A DNA stretch of 64,000 nucleotides, taken from Mycolicibacterium aubagnense. GTDB lineage: Bacteria > Actinomycetota > Actinomycetes > Mycobacteriales > Mycobacteriaceae. The translations under genes and the position numbers were made by a program. The DNA lies in NCBI RefSeq assembly GCF_010730955.1, contig NZ_AP022577.1, forward strand, positions 5,456,001 through 5,520,000, written 5' to 3'. Each line of letters begins with the position of its first letter. The stretch's first letter is position 1. Shown one piece after another: positions 1 to 9,319 of the stretch. The notes under the pieces were generated by a model. That model was not told the DNA's origin, did no database searches, and saw only the letters and a program-made list of their open reading frames with translations.

Positions 1-445
1 GAAGCTGGCCGACGGCGATGACGGCTTCCTCATCGCGGCTGAGTGACAGCCGGTGTTGCAGGGCGGCGTAGATGTCGGCTGGGCTGCGGCCCTTCGCACG
101 GATCAAGAAGATGCGCCCGAACTTCGCCTCATAGTCCGCGTTGGCCTTGGCCAGTGTCGCGGCAAGCTCGTCCGGTATGGCCGGCTGTTCGCCGCGCGAC
201 AGGCCGGACTCGACTGACGTTCCGCGGGCCCGTTCGCCGATGCGGGGGTGCTGGGCCAGCGCCTGATCCAGGCTGTCGGCGTTCCAGCCGTCAGCGGCGC
301 GCGCGGCGGTCGACTCGAGTTCGCCGACATTGGCAAATGGTCGCCCCGCGACAACCGCGCTGAGCCAGGGCGGAATATCGGCGCAGGGGCGTAGCACCTC
401 TACGGCTTCCTCAGGCGACGCAGAGTTGAACGTCTGAAGATCCAT
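1..445 (-). CDS. uraD: OHCU decarboxylase UraD (3' end outside window)
   Basis: Reading leftwards from the ATG at 445 gives 148 open codons that run off the left edge, so the C-terminus is missing. The protein would decarboxylate 2-oxo-4-hydroxy-4-carboxy-5-ureidoimidazoline to S-allantoin, the last step of urate breakdown. Visible family features are HPRIGE near residue 66, which carries the catalytic His, SRGEQ with the catalytic Glu, and the YEAKFGRIFLIRAKGRS segment. It diverges from urate oxidase, which makes its precursor. The hydroxyisourate hydrolase needed between the two is not in the window and may lie just past the edge. This copy keeps the His that the second OHCU-like domain (fused to the permease) has lost, so it is probably the working enzyme. 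Confidence 0.9.
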   Translation of the reverse strand, partial: MDLQTFNSASPEEAVEVLRPCADIPPWLSAVVAGRPFANVGELESTAARAADGWNADSLDQALAQHPRIGERARGTSVESGLSRGEQPAIPDELAATLAKANADYEAKFGRIFLIRAKGRSPADIYAALQHRLSLSRDEEAVIAVGQL

Positions 446-456
446 GACCTGAATCT

Positions 457-473
457 AGCGTTGCAGCAACGCT
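457..473. promoter_or_regulatory. Palindrome in the uraD/urate oxidase divergent region
   Basis: AGCGTTGC-A-GCAACGCT is a perfect inverted repeat with 8-bp arms and a one-base centre, beginning 12 bp upstream of the uraD start. A half-site CGTTGCA recurs at 598-604, nearer the urate oxidase start. It is probably the operator of a purine-catabolism regulator. No regulator gene is present nearby to name it. Confidence 0.5.
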
Positions 474-641
474 TCTTCCCGATGAAACTGTTACAACCCG
501 TTAACGCCCAGGTCGATGCCGAGGCGGACGTCCCGAATCGGGTACTTCGTCACACGGTTGAAACGAATTGGTGATGCCACAACAAAATCTGAAACGTACG
601 TTGCAGGGGTTGAGCCGTTTATCGCGCGTCAAGGGGGAATC

Positions 642-1544
642 GTGGCTGTGGGTGACATCGTCCTCGGATCGAATCAGTACGGCAAGGCGGAGAACCGCCT
701 CGTCCGCATCGTTCGGGATACACCCGTCCATCGCATCATCGATCTGAACGTCACTTCCCAGTTGCGGGGCGATTTCACCGCCTGCCATTACGAGGGCGAC
801 AACTCGCACGTGGTCGCGACCGACACACAGAAGAACACCGTGTACGCCTACGCGAAAGAAGTGGGCGTGAAGTCACCCGAGGATTTCCTGATTGCGGTGG
901 GCAGGCACTTCGTCGGTGATTTCGAGTGGGTCACCGGAGGCCGTTGGGAGGCGCAGGAGTACGCGTGGGAACGGATCGTCGTCGACGGAAAGCCGCACGA
1001 CCACTCGTTTGTCCGAGCCGGCAAGTTTGTCCGCACGACTGTTGTCCAGATGGCCGGGGACATGACGTGGGTGGTGTCCGGCATCAAGGACTGCGTCGTG
1101 CTCAAGTCGACCGGCTCGGAGTTCCACGGCTTCCCCCGGGACAAATACACCACGCTCGCCGAGACCGACGACCGCATCATGGCCACGTCCATCACCGCGT
1201 GGTGGCGCTACCTGAGCACTGACCTCGACTTCAACGCCCTGCACGACGCCATCACCGACGTCGTGCTCAGCACCTTCGCCAGTGTCCATTCGCTCGCATT
1301 GCAGCAGACGCTGTTCGAGATCGGTAAGGCGATCCTCGAAACGTTCGATGTGGTCGCGGAAGTCAAGTTGTCGTGTCCCAACAAACACCACTTCGTGGTC
1401 GACCTCAGCCCGTTCGGGCTGGAGAACCCGAACGAGGTCTTCTACGCCGCCGACCGGCCGTACGGCCTGATCCAGGCCACCATCACCCGCGAGGGCGCGG
1501 ACGAGGCGCCGCAGGCGTGGGCCACGATTCCGGACTTCTGCTGA
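642..1544 (+). CDS. pucL: Urate oxidase (uricase)
   Basis: Cofactor-independent urate oxidase converting urate, O2 and water to 5-hydroxyisourate and H2O2. The start chosen is GTG 642, giving 300 aa, the usual family length; AAGGGGGAA at 631-639 lies just upstream. GTG 648 is an equally spaced alternative. Open frame extends back to 516 but does not look like uricase. Family motifs begin at once: LGSNQYGKAENRLVRI with the catalytic Lys, VVATDTQKNTVYAYAK with the Thr-Asp pair of the active site, and NKHHF with the catalytic His near the C-terminal third. It is transcribed away from uraD and followed 39 bp later by the xanthine dehydrogenase genes, consistent with a purine degradation regulon. 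Confidence 0.95.
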   Translation: MAVGDIVLGSNQYGKAENRLVRIVRDTPVHRIIDLNVTSQLRGDFTACHYEGDNSHVVATDTQKNTVYAYAKEVGVKSPEDFLIAVGRHFVGDFEWVTGGRWEAQEYAWERIVVDGKPHDHSFVRAGKFVRTTVVQMAGDMTWVVSGIKDCVVLKSTGSEFHGFPRDKYTTLAETDDRIMATSITAWWRYLSTDLDFNALHDAITDVVLSTFASVHSLALQQTLFEIGKAILETFDVVAEVKLSCPNKHHFVVDLSPFGLENPNEVFYAADRPYGLIQATITREGADEAPQAWATIPDFC

Positions 1545-1583
1545 GCGACACAGCACGCCGCGCGACCGCAGGAGGGGAGCCCA

Positions 1584-2411
1584 ATGGACCTGAACACCGT
1601 CAGCCGATACCGATTCGCGCGCTCGCGCGCCGACCTACGCCTTGCCGACGGCGAATCCGTCGTCGCCGGCGGAACGTGGCTGTTCTCTGAACCGCAGGTC
1701 GAACTCACCGGCGTCGTCGACCTCACGACAATGGGCTGGCGCGCCATCGAGCCCACCGACGGCGGACTGCGCATCGCGGCGACGTGCACCATCGCTGAAC
1801 TCGTGAGCCACCCCCGCCGACCCGACTGGCCCGCTCAGCACCTCTTCGGTGAGTGCGCCAACGCGTTGCTCGCCTCGTTCAAGATCTGGAACGTCGCCAC
1901 CGTCGGCGGCAATATCTGCCGGTCGTTCGCGGCCGCGTCGATGGTGTCGCTGGCCGTTGCCCTCGACGGGGTGGCCGAGATCTGGACTCCTGATGGCCAG
2001 ACCCGATGGGAACCGGTCGCCGATCTGGTCACGGGGAACGGCACCAATTCGCTGGGCCACGGCGAGGTGATGCGTGCGTTGCATCTGCCCGACGGGGCAT
2101 TGCGTGCCACCGCCGCACTGCGCACCATCGCGCTGGCCGAGCACGGCCGCTCCGGCGCCGTCGTCAGCGGCCGCCGTGACGATGACGGGTCGACGGTCTT
2201 CGCCGTCACGGCCGCGACGGCCGCGCCCACGGTCTTTCGCTATTCGGGACTGCCCAGCGCCGACACTCTCCGATCCGACGTTGAGGCCGCACCCGGCTAC
2301 TACACAGACCCACTCGGATCTGCGGACTGGCGCCGGGGCGTCAGTGGCGTGCTGGCCATGGAGGTTCGCGCAGAAATTCGTTCTCACCTGGAGGTGTGCA
2401 ATGCCGACTGA
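1584..2411 (+). CDS. Xanthine dehydrogenase FAD-binding subunit
   Basis: 275-aa protein of the molybdopterin-dehydrogenase FAD-binding family (CoxM/XdhA type). It carries electrons from the 2Fe-2S centres to NAD+ through FAD. Visible motifs are the N-terminal VAGGTWL and, mid-protein, ATVGGNICRS, which match the two FAD pyrophosphate/flavin loops of this family (usually AGGT and TxGGN). The ATG has a strong upstream GGAGGGG. It overlaps the permease gene by 11 bp, so translation is likely coupled. The iron-sulfur and molybdopterin domains are supplied by a separate fused gene (4363-7101), with the permease gene between them. Confidence 0.9.
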   Translation: MDLNTVSRYRFARSRADLRLADGESVVAGGTWLFSEPQVELTGVVDLTTMGWRAIEPTDGGLRIAATCTIAELVSHPRRPDWPAQHLFGECANALLASFKIWNVATVGGNICRSFAAASMVSLAVALDGVAEIWTPDGQTRWEPVADLVTGNGTNSLGHGEVMRALHLPDGALRATAALRTIALAEHGRSGAVVSGRRDDDGSTVFAVTAATAAPTVFRYSGLPSADTLRSDVEAAPGYYTDPLGSADWRRGVSGVLAMEVRAEIRSHLEVCNAD

Positions 2412-4326
2412 GACCACCACGCCTGAGGTCGCCCGCAAGGCGGTGCATCCGGTCGACGAGGTGTTGCCGATTCCCAAGCTCGCCGTGTATGGAATGCAGC
2501 ACGTCCTGGCCTTCTATGCCGGAGCCGTGCTGGTTCCGATCATCGTCGCCGGAGCCCTGAAGCTCTCGCCTGAGCAGATGATCCATCTGATCAATGCCGA
2601 CCTGTTCACCTGCGGCATCGCCACGATCATCCAGTCGGTCGGGTTCTGGAAAGTGGGCGTCAAACTCCCGCTGATTCAGGGGGTCACCTTCGCGGCGGTC
2701 AGCCCGATGATCGCGATCGGCACAGCCGGCGGATTGTCGGGGGTACCCGGCCTGCTCTCGGTGTACGGGTCGGTGATCGTCGCCGGACTGTTCACCTTCA
2801 TCATGGCGCCGTATTTCTCGAAGCTGCTGCGATTCTTCCCACCGGTGGTCACGGGATCGGTCATCACGATCATCGGCATCGCGCTCCTACCCGTCGCGGC
2901 GAACGACATCGTCGGCGGCACGACGACCGAGGCGATGAAAAACGATGTGGCCTTGAAGAACCTCGCGTACGCCGCGGGCACCCTGCTGATCATCATCGTC
3001 ATGCAGCGTCTCTTTCGCGGATTCCTGGCCACGATCGCGGTCCTTGTCGGGCTGGTCATCGGAACTGCCGTCGCCGCGCTGCTCGGGGAGGTCGATTTCA
3101 GCGCAGTCGGTACCGCCCACTGGCTCGGCGTGACCACTCCGTTCTATTTCGGCTGGCCCGCTTTCAGCGCGACCGCGATCATCTCGATGATCGTCGTCAT
3201 GATCATCACGGCGGTGGAAACCACAGGTGACGTGTTCGCGACGGCCGAGATCGTCGGTAAGCGGGTGGGCGCCAACGACATCGCCAAAGCACTGCGCGCC
3301 GACGGTATGGCGACCACGATCGGCGGTGTCCTCAACTCGTTCCCCTACACCTGCTTCGCGGAGAACGTCGGGCTCGTCCGGTTGACTCAGGTCAAGAGCC
3401 GCTGGGTCGTCGCCGCGGCGGGCGTCATCATGATCGTGCTGGGCTATCTGCCCAAAGCTGCGGCCATCGTGGCCGCGATCCCGCACTCGGTGCTCGGCGG
3501 GGCATCGTTGGCGTTGTTCGCCACGGTGGCTGTCGTGGGCATCCAGACCCTTTCGAAGGTCGATTTCAACGATCACCGCAACGCGGTGATCGTCGGTACC
3601 GCAATCGGCCTCGGCATGCTGGTCACGGCGCAACCCCTGCTGAAGTACAGCTTTCCCGCCTGGGCGCAGATCATCTGCGGCTCGGGCATCACGCTCGGTG
3701 CCCTTGCGGCGATCATCCTGAACGTTGTGTTCTTCCACATCGGTCCGAACCGTGGGCCGATGGTTGCGGGCACGCCACGGACCGGCGAAGTCGGACTCGA
3801 CGCTGTCAACAAGATGACCAAGGATGAGTTCGTCGCGACCTTCTCCCGCCTGTACCAAGGCCTCGCCTGGCCGGTCGAACGCGCCTTCGCGCAACGTCCG
3901 TTCGCCGACACCCTCGCCCTGCGGGCTGCCGTCCAGACCGCTCTGCTCGCGGCCTCTCCCGCCGAGCAGATGGAGTTGATGCAGGCGTACCCGGGACTGG
4001 CCGAGACACAGGAACACAACGTGTCGAAAGTCGATTTGGCCTACCTGGGTCTCGACGGTCTCACGGCGGAAGAGGCCGAGGAATTCGGCGAGTTGTCGGC
4101 TGCCTACGAAGCCAAATTCGGCTTCCCCCTCATCATCTGCCTACGGGATCTGGAAAGTCGCGAACACATTCTGACCCTCGGCTGGCGGCGGCTCGAGAAC
4201 TCCCCGCAGGTCGAGCACATGGCGGCGCTCAGCGAGATTTCGCGAATCGCGGCGTGGCGATTCGACGACCTGGTCGCCGATGCGAATCCCATTGCCTCTG
4301 CCCGACGTCTGAGACTGGAGCGATGA
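2401..4326 (+). CDS. NCS2 xanthine/uracil permease fused to an OHCU-decarboxylase-like domain
   Basis: 641 aa from ATG 2401, preceded by CTGGAGG. Residues about 1-460 form an NCS2 (nucleobase:cation symporter-2) permease with many membrane segments, the QGVTFAAVSPM segment and the TAVETTGD signature, whose acidic residue binds purine in this family. From about residue 471 the protein continues as a cytoplasmic OHCU-decarboxylase-like domain of about 170 aa with LTAEEAEEF and YEAKFGFPLIICLRD. The family HP motif is replaced by YPGLAE, so the catalytic His is absent. Transport of xanthine or urate is the likely role. The tail may be catalytically dead and act in regulation or in tethering urate enzymes. 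A separate uraD with an intact motif lies at 1-445. Confidence 0.9.
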   Translation: MPTETTTPEVARKAVHPVDEVLPIPKLAVYGMQHVLAFYAGAVLVPIIVAGALKLSPEQMIHLINADLFTCGIATIIQSVGFWKVGVKLPLIQGVTFAAVSPMIAIGTAGGLSGVPGLLSVYGSVIVAGLFTFIMAPYFSKLLRFFPPVVTGSVITIIGIALLPVAANDIVGGTTTEAMKNDVALKNLAYAAGTLLIIIVMQRLFRGFLATIAVLVGLVIGTAVAALLGEVDFSAVGTAHWLGVTTPFYFGWPAFSATAIISMIVVMIITAVETTGDVFATAEIVGKRVGANDIAKALRADGMATTIGGVLNSFPYTCFAENVGLVRLTQVKSRWVVAAAGVIMIVLGYLPKAAAIVAAIPHSVLGGASLALFATVAVVGIQTLSKVDFNDHRNAVIVGTAIGLGMLVTAQPLLKYSFPAWAQIICGSGITLGALAAIILNVVFFHIGPNRGPMVAGTPRTGEVGLDAVNKMTKDEFVATFSRLYQGLAWPVERAFAQRPFADTLALRAAVQTALLAASPAEQMELMQAYPGLAETQEHNVSKVDLAYLGLDGLTAEEAEEFGELSAAYEAKFGFPLIICLRDLESREHILTLGWRRLENSPQVEHMAALSEISRIAAWRFDDLVADANPIASARRLRLER

Positions 4327-4362
4327 CGCTTGGCACCCGCCGTGGCGCGCAATGGCGGGCGA

Positions 4363-7101
4363 ATGAGATTTGACGTCAACGGCAGGACCGTCGAGGCCGA
4401 CGCTCGCCCGGGGCAGTGCTTGCGAACCTTGCTCCGGGAAACCGGGCACCTCGACGTCAAGAAGGGATGCGACGCCGGCGACTGCGGGGCCTGCGCGGTC
4501 CTCCTCGACGGTGTGCCGGTGCATTCCTGTATCTACCCCGCCGCCCGGGTGGGTGGCCGCGCTGTCACCACGGTTGCCGGGCTCGGTGCGGGGGATGAGT
4601 TGCATCCGATGCAACGTGCGTTCTGTGACAATTTCGCCTTTCAGTGCGGCTTCTGCACCGCGGGGATGATCGTCACCGCCGCGACCCTGAAGCAGGACGA
4701 CCTCGGCGATCTCGACCGGCTGATGAAGGGCAACCTGTGTCGGTGTACCGGGTACCGGCCGATTCGGCAGGCCATCCGTGCCGCCGTCACGGGCAGCGGC
4801 GAAACCGTTGCCGTGGACGCCCCGGCCATCGGGGAGTCATTGCGGCCGCCCGCGGGGCGCCGCGTCGTCACCGGCCGCGAGCCGTACACCTTCGACATCG
4901 ACGTGCCTGGGCTGCTGCACATCTCCGTGCTGCGTTCGCCTCACGCCCACGCCCGAATTCTGGCGATCGATACCGAGGCCGCCCAGCAGGTACCGGGAGT
5001 CGAACTGATCCTGACGCACTTCAACGTTGCGACGCAACGCTTTTCGACCGCGCGTCACGAGTTGCGGACCGACGACCCCGACGACACCCTGGTGTTCGAC
5101 CCGGTCGTCCGCTTCATCGGACAGCGGGTCGCGGCCGTTGTCGCCGACACGCTCGCCGCGGCGGAGGACGCGGCACGCCGCATCGTCGTCGACTACGAGT
5201 TGCTGCCGTGCGTCTTCGATCCGCAGGAGGCGAGGTCGGCGGGCGCACCGCTGCTGCATCCGGACCGCACGCCGGACGACGGCGTCGCCGACGCGTCGCG
5301 CAACGTGATCGCGGCGATGCATGAAGGCTTCGGCGGCGACATCGACGAGGCACTGGCAGACGCCGACGTCACCGTCGGCGGTACCTGGCAGACCGCGCGG
5401 GTGACACATGCTCAGCTGGAAACGCACGGAACCATCGGCTGGCTGGACGACGACGGCCGGCTCACCCTGCGCACCAGCTCACAGGTTCCGTTCCTGGTGC
5501 GCAAGGAACTGTGCCTACTGCTGAACATGCCCGAAGACCGGCTGCGGGTGTATACCGCGCGGGTCGGGGGCGGTTTCGGCGGCAAACAGGAGATGTTCAC
5601 CGAAGACCTCGTCGCGCTCGCGGTGTTGCGCACCGGGCGGCCGGTCGCCTACGAGATGTCGCGGACCGACGAGCTCACGGCCACCGCGTATCGCCATCCC
5701 ATGCGGATCGACGTCACGCTCGGCGCCCGCTCCGATGGAGCGTTGACCGCGATGAAGATCGCCGTGCTCAGCGACGGCGGCGCCTACGGAAACCATTCGC
5801 CGGGCGTCATGTTCCATGGCTGCGCGGAGTCGGTGTCCGTCTACCGATGCCCCGTCAAACGCGTCGATGCCGAGGCCGTCTACACCAATAATCCGCCGTC
5901 GGGCGCGTTCCGCGGATATGGACTCGGTCAGGTGATATTCGCGATCGAGAGCGCGCTCGACGAGCTCGCGCTGCAGCTGGACATCTCTCCGTTCACGATT
6001 CGGCGCACGAACATGGTTCGCGACGGCGACGACCTGTTGATCGCCCATCCAGAACCCGAACCAGACCTGATCTATGGCAGTTACGGGCTCGACCAATGCC
6101 TCGACCTCGTCGAACATGCGTTGTCGGGTGCCGATGGCGACGAGGTTCCGCCGGGGCCACAGTGGCGCACCGGGGAGGGCATCGCATTGTCGGCAATCGC
6201 GACGCTGGCGCCGCGCGGACATTTCTCCTCGGTCAGCGTTCGGCTCACTCCGAGCGGGGACTACGAGGTGGGAATCGGGACCGTGGAGTTCGGCAACGGA
6301 ACCACGACGGTGCACACGCAGATCGCCGCCACCGCGCTGGCCACCACGCCGGACCGGATCACGCTGCGCAATGGCGACACCGACGCGGCTGACTATGACA
6401 CAGGAGCCTTCGCCTCGGCGGGGACCACGGTCGCCGGCAAGGCGCTGTACGTCGCGGCGTCGAAGATGCGCGAGGTGATCCTGGCCACGGTCTTCGAGTT
6501 GACCGGCGAAATCGGCGACTTGGGCGAATGTGGGGTGCGGACCTCCGGGGGTCTGGTGCGATTCGGCGACGTCATCGCGGCCGCGCCACCGCAGTACCGG
6601 ACGGGTGACGGTCTGCAGACGACCGGCGTCGAGACGGGGGAACTGCGTTCGATCGCGTTCAACGTGCAGGGTTTTCGGGTCGCGGTCAACACCGAGACCG
6701 GGGCGGTCGAGATACTGCAGTCGGTGCACGCGGCCGACGCAGGCACCGTCGTGAATCCGGCCCAGTGCCGGGGCCAGGTCGAAGGCGGCGTTGCCCAGGG
6801 GATCGGGTCTGCGCTCTACGAAGAGATCATGATCGATGAAGCGGGCCGGGTATCGACGCCCACGTTCCGCACCTACCGCGTGCCCCAGATGGCCGACATT
6901 CCGCCGACCACTGTCCTGTTCGCCGACACCGCCGACGACCTCGGTCCCTACGGCGCGAAATCGATGAGCGAATCCCCGTACAACCCCGTGGCGCCCGCTC
7001 TTGCCAACGCGATTCGTCGCGCCATCGGCGTGCGTCCATACGAACTCCCGATGTCGCGGGACCGAATCTGGCGGCAGGTTCAGGAAGGAACATCACGATG
7101 A
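4363..7101 (+). CDS. Xanthine dehydrogenase, fused 2Fe-2S and molybdopterin subunit
   Basis: 912 aa from ATG 4363; the frame is open back to a TTG at 4330, but [10 protein letters not shown] is the natural ferredoxin-domain start. Residues 1-75 are a plant-type 2Fe-2S domain (CDAGDCGAC), about 76-150 the second 2Fe-2S domain ([14 protein letters not shown]), and about 165 to the end the aldehyde oxidase/xanthine dehydrogenase molybdopterin region with [14 protein letters not shown] and YGAKSMSES, where the Glu aligns with the catalytic Glu of the family. It oxidises hypoxanthine and xanthine to urate. The FAD subunit is encoded at 1584-2411. The gene overlaps guanine deaminase by 4 bp, so the units are probably co-translated. 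Confidence 0.92.
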   Translation: MRFDVNGRTVEADARPGQCLRTLLRETGHLDVKKGCDAGDCGACAVLLDGVPVHSCIYPAARVGGRAVTTVAGLGAGDELHPMQRAFCDNFAFQCGFCTAGMIVTAATLKQDDLGDLDRLMKGNLCRCTGYRPIRQAIRAAVTGSGETVAVDAPAIGESLRPPAGRRVVTGREPYTFDIDVPGLLHISVLRSPHAHARILAIDTEAAQQVPGVELILTHFNVATQRFSTARHELRTDDPDDTLVFDPVVRFIGQRVAAVVADTLAAAEDAARRIVVDYELLPCVFDPQEARSAGAPLLHPDRTPDDGVADASRNVIAAMHEGFGGDIDEALADADVTVGGTWQTARVTHAQLETHGTIGWLDDDGRLTLRTSSQVPFLVRKELCLLLNMPEDRLRVYTARVGGGFGGKQEMFTEDLVALAVLRTGRPVAYEMSRTDELTATAYRHPMRIDVTLGARSDGALTAMKIAVLSDGGAYGNHSPGVMFHGCAESVSVYRCPVKRVDAEAVYTNNPPSGAFRGYGLGQVIFAIESALDELALQLDISPFTIRRTNMVRDGDDLLIAHPEPEPDLIYGSYGLDQCLDLVEHALSGADGDEVPPGPQWRTGEGIALSAIATLAPRGHFSSVSVRLTPSGDYEVGIGTVEFGNGTTTVHTQIAATALATTPDRITLRNGDTDAADYDTGAFASAGTTVAGKALYVAASKMREVILATVFELTGEIGDLGECGVRTSGGLVRFGDVIAAAPPQYRTGDGLQTTGVETGELRSIAFNVQGFRVAVNTETGAVEILQSVHAADAGTVVNPAQCRGQVEGGVAQGIGSALYEEIMIDEAGRVSTPTFRTYRVPQMADIPPTTVLFADTADDLGPYGAKSMSESPYNPVAPALANAIRRAIGVRPYELPMSRDRIWRQVQEGTSR

Positions 7102-7580
7102 ACGCTTCAATCGAGGCCGACGCGAAGTGGCTCGCCGTCGCGATCGACCTGGCGACGGCCAACGTCGAAGCCGGCGGTGGGCCGTTCGGTGCGGTGATCG
7201 TCGGCGCGGGTGAGCTGGTTTCGACCGGGCAGAACCGCGTTACGCACGACATCGACCCGACCGCGCACGCTGAGGTGATGGCGATCCGGGCCGCGTGCCG
7301 GCAGGTCGGGAACCACAGCCTGGCGGGCTACACGCTGTACTCGTCGTGCGAGCCCTGCCCGCTGTGCCTGTCCGCCACGTTGTGGGCCAGGATCGATCGG
7401 ATCGTCTTCGCGGCCGACCGCCATGACGCGGCAGTCGGCGGATTCGACGACAGGGCGTTCTACGAGCTGTTCGACAAGCCGCGGCACGAGTGGGACGTCC
7501 CGGTCCAGCAGCACCGCCTGGACCAGGCTTTCCTGCCGTTCCTGACGTGGCTGGGTAACAGCGACAGGGTGCAGTATTGA
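7098..7580 (+). CDS. guaD: Guanine deaminase (cytidine-deaminase-fold)
   Basis: 160-aa zinc-dependent deaminase of the CMP/dCMP deaminase superfamily, matching the small bacterial guanine deaminases. The zinc site is complete: TAHAEV supplies His and the catalytic Glu, and SSCEPCPLC supplies two Cys. The N-terminal [10 protein letters not shown] is typical of the guanine deaminase branch. Guanine would be converted to xanthine, the substrate of the dehydrogenase encoded upstream. The ATG overlaps the upstream stop by 4 bp (ATGA) and its own stop overlaps the putative xdhC start. A tRNA adenosine deaminase is less likely given the neighbours. Confidence 0.88.
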   Translation: MNASIEADAKWLAVAIDLATANVEAGGGPFGAVIVGAGELVSTGQNRVTHDIDPTAHAEVMAIRAACRQVGNHSLAGYTLYSSCEPCPLCLSATLWARIDRIVFAADRHDAAVGGFDDRAFYELFDKPRHEWDVPVQQHRLDQAFLPFLTWLGNSDRVQY

Positions 7581-8692
7581 TCGTGGACGTCATCGAGGAA
7601 GTGTTGGCCCGAACCCGGCTCGGCGAGTCGGTGGCGTTGTGCACGGTGGTCGCCGCCGGCGGATCAGCGCCTCGCGACCCCGGCGCCTCGATGGTGGTGG
7701 CCGGCGACGGCAGCGTCGTCGGCTCCATCAGTGGCGGTTGCGTGGAATCCGCGGTGTACGAACTGGCGCTGGAGGTGCTGTCCTCAGGCGAGTCGCGGCT
7801 GGTCAGCTATGGCGCGGGCGATGAGTCGGTGTTCTCGGTCGGCCTGCTGTGCGGCGGATCCATCGACGTCTTCGTGGAACGTGTCGGCCCCTCGAACGTC
7901 GACGAGTTCGAACTCGCCGGGAAAGTCGTCGACCGGGGCCAGACCGCCATCCTCGCCACACTCGTCAGCCCTGCCGAGCCGGCCCCGCCCGACAGCCGGC
8001 CCGGCGGTCGCCTGGTGATCGCCGACCGATCGGTAAAGGGCAGCCTCGGCGACGGCGCGCTGGACGACGCCGTGGTGCGCGCCGCCGACTCGGTGACCAC
8101 CAGCGGGACGCTGACCTGTCCGGACGGTGATGTGGTCTTCGTACGCGTGCTGGCGCCCAAACCGCGGATGATCGTCATCGGGGCCACCGACTTCGTCGCC
8201 GCTGTTGCGCACGCGGCAGCATTCGTCGGCTACCGCGTGACGGTATGCGATGCGCGAGGAGTATTCGCGACGAAAGACCGGTTCCCGATGGCCGACGAGG
8301 TCGTCGTGGACTGGCCCGATCGATATCTCAGACAGCAGGCCGGTGCCGGACTGATCGATGCGCGCACCGCGATCTGCGTGCTGACGCACGACAACCGCTT
8401 CGACATTGCGGTCCTCGAGGTGGCTCTGGCATTGCCCGACATCGGTTTCGTCGGTGCGATGGGTTCGCGGAGAACCCATGACGAGAGGGTGGCCCGGCTG
8501 CGCGAGCGGGGGATCGATGACAGTCAGTTGGCCCGGCTGTCATCTCCGGTCGGGTTGGATCTGGGCGGTCGAACTCCGGAGGAGACCGCCATCGCGGTCA
8601 TCGCGGAGATCATTCGCACGCGTGCCGGGGGAACGGGCGTGCCGCTGCGTGACCGCACCGGCGATATCCATCACCGGGCTGCACCCCGGTGA
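7577..8692 (+). CDS. xdhC: XdhC/CoxI-family molybdoenzyme maturation factor
   Basis: 371 aa if translation starts at TTG 7577, which overlaps the guaD stop; GTG 7583 (369 aa) is the alternative. The N-terminal XdhC/CoxI domain contains GSAPRDPGASM and SISGGCVE with the family's conserved Cys. After residue about 190 comes the Rossmann-like XdhC_C domain (MIVIGATDFVAAVAH, FVGAMGSRRTHDERVARL). Proteins of this family bind molybdenum cofactor, help its sulfuration and insert it into xanthine dehydrogenase. It is the fifth gene of the co-directional purine operon, and its end overlaps the convergent mocA-like gene by 22 bp. Confidence 0.9.
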   Translation: MIVDVIEEVLARTRLGESVALCTVVAAGGSAPRDPGASMVVAGDGSVVGSISGGCVESAVYELALEVLSSGESRLVSYGAGDESVFSVGLLCGGSIDVFVERVGPSNVDEFELAGKVVDRGQTAILATLVSPAEPAPPDSRPGGRLVIADRSVKGSLGDGALDDAVVRAADSVTTSGTLTCPDGDVVFVRVLAPKPRMIVIGATDFVAAVAHAAAFVGYRVTVCDARGVFATKDRFPMADEVVVDWPDRYLRQQAGAGLIDARTAICVLTHDNRFDIAVLEVALALPDIGFVGAMGSRRTHDERVARLRERGIDDSQLARLSSPVGLDLGGRTPEETAIAVIAEIIRTRAGGTGVPLRDRTGDIHHRAAPR

Positions 8693-9252
8693 GTCGGCCA
8701 TTCACCGTGGGGAGTGTCGGTGTCAATTCCTGTTGCCAGATCCTCGCACGGAACATCAAGCGCGCCAACGCTGTTCAGGTAGTCACGCGCGCCGTGGTCG
8801 CCGCGGGCGCCGGCGATGACCCGGGTCCAGTGATTGCGGCCGATCACGACCGGGTGTCCGGGCGTGCCGGAGTAGGTCGCCCTGGCGAGCTGTTCTCGAT
8901 TCGCCAGCGCCCGCAGACGCGCGACCACGCCCGGGCCGACATCCGGCAGATCCACGAAATGGATCAGGGCGGCATCTGCATCGATCGCCGAGAGTCCGGC
9001 GCGCAGCGACGCAGCGATGCCTTCCTCCCATCCCGCCACCTCGATGATCGACGCCGTGTCGGGGACAAGTGCGGCGGCACGCTCATATCCGGCGCCCAGA
9101 GCGACGGCAACGGAGGTGCAGCCGCCCGACCACAGTGCGTCGACAGCGCGCTCTATTGCGCCGGGCACCAAGGCTTTCGGCATCCCGAACCGACGGCCCG
9201 CGCCTGCGGCCAACAACAGTCCGGCGACCCGGGGATCATCAGGTGGCCCCAT
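8671..9252 (-). CDS. mocA: MobA/MocA-like molybdenum cofactor nucleotidyltransferase
   Basis: 193 aa from ATG 9252. The N-terminus VAGLLLAAGAGRRFGMPKAL is the nucleotide-binding signature of the MobA-like NTP transferases, with LXXGXGXRXG followed by PK. HFVDLPDVGPGVV is the metal-binding DXPD-type region, and the C-terminal YSGTPGHPVVIGRNHW is typical of MocA. Such enzymes attach CMP to the molybdenum cofactor used by xanthine dehydrogenase-type enzymes. It lies on the opposite strand to the dehydrogenase operon, tail-to-tail with xdhC, and diverges from the deaminase-like gene at 9320. No good Shine-Dalgarno is seen, so the start is moderately certain. Confidence 0.85.
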   Translation of the reverse strand: MGPPDDPRVAGLLLAAGAGRRFGMPKALVPGAIERAVDALWSGGCTSVAVALGAGYERAAALVPDTASIIEVAGWEEGIAASLRAGLSAIDADAALIHFVDLPDVGPGVVARLRALANREQLARATYSGTPGHPVVIGRNHWTRVIAGARGDHGARDYLNSVGALDVPCEDLATGIDTDTPHGEWPTHRGAAR

Positions 9253-9319
9253 CAGGCGGACGATACCCGCCTCTGGCGAAAACCCGTCCCGAAGGAAACC
9301 ATCAGTGAGGAGCTTCCAG

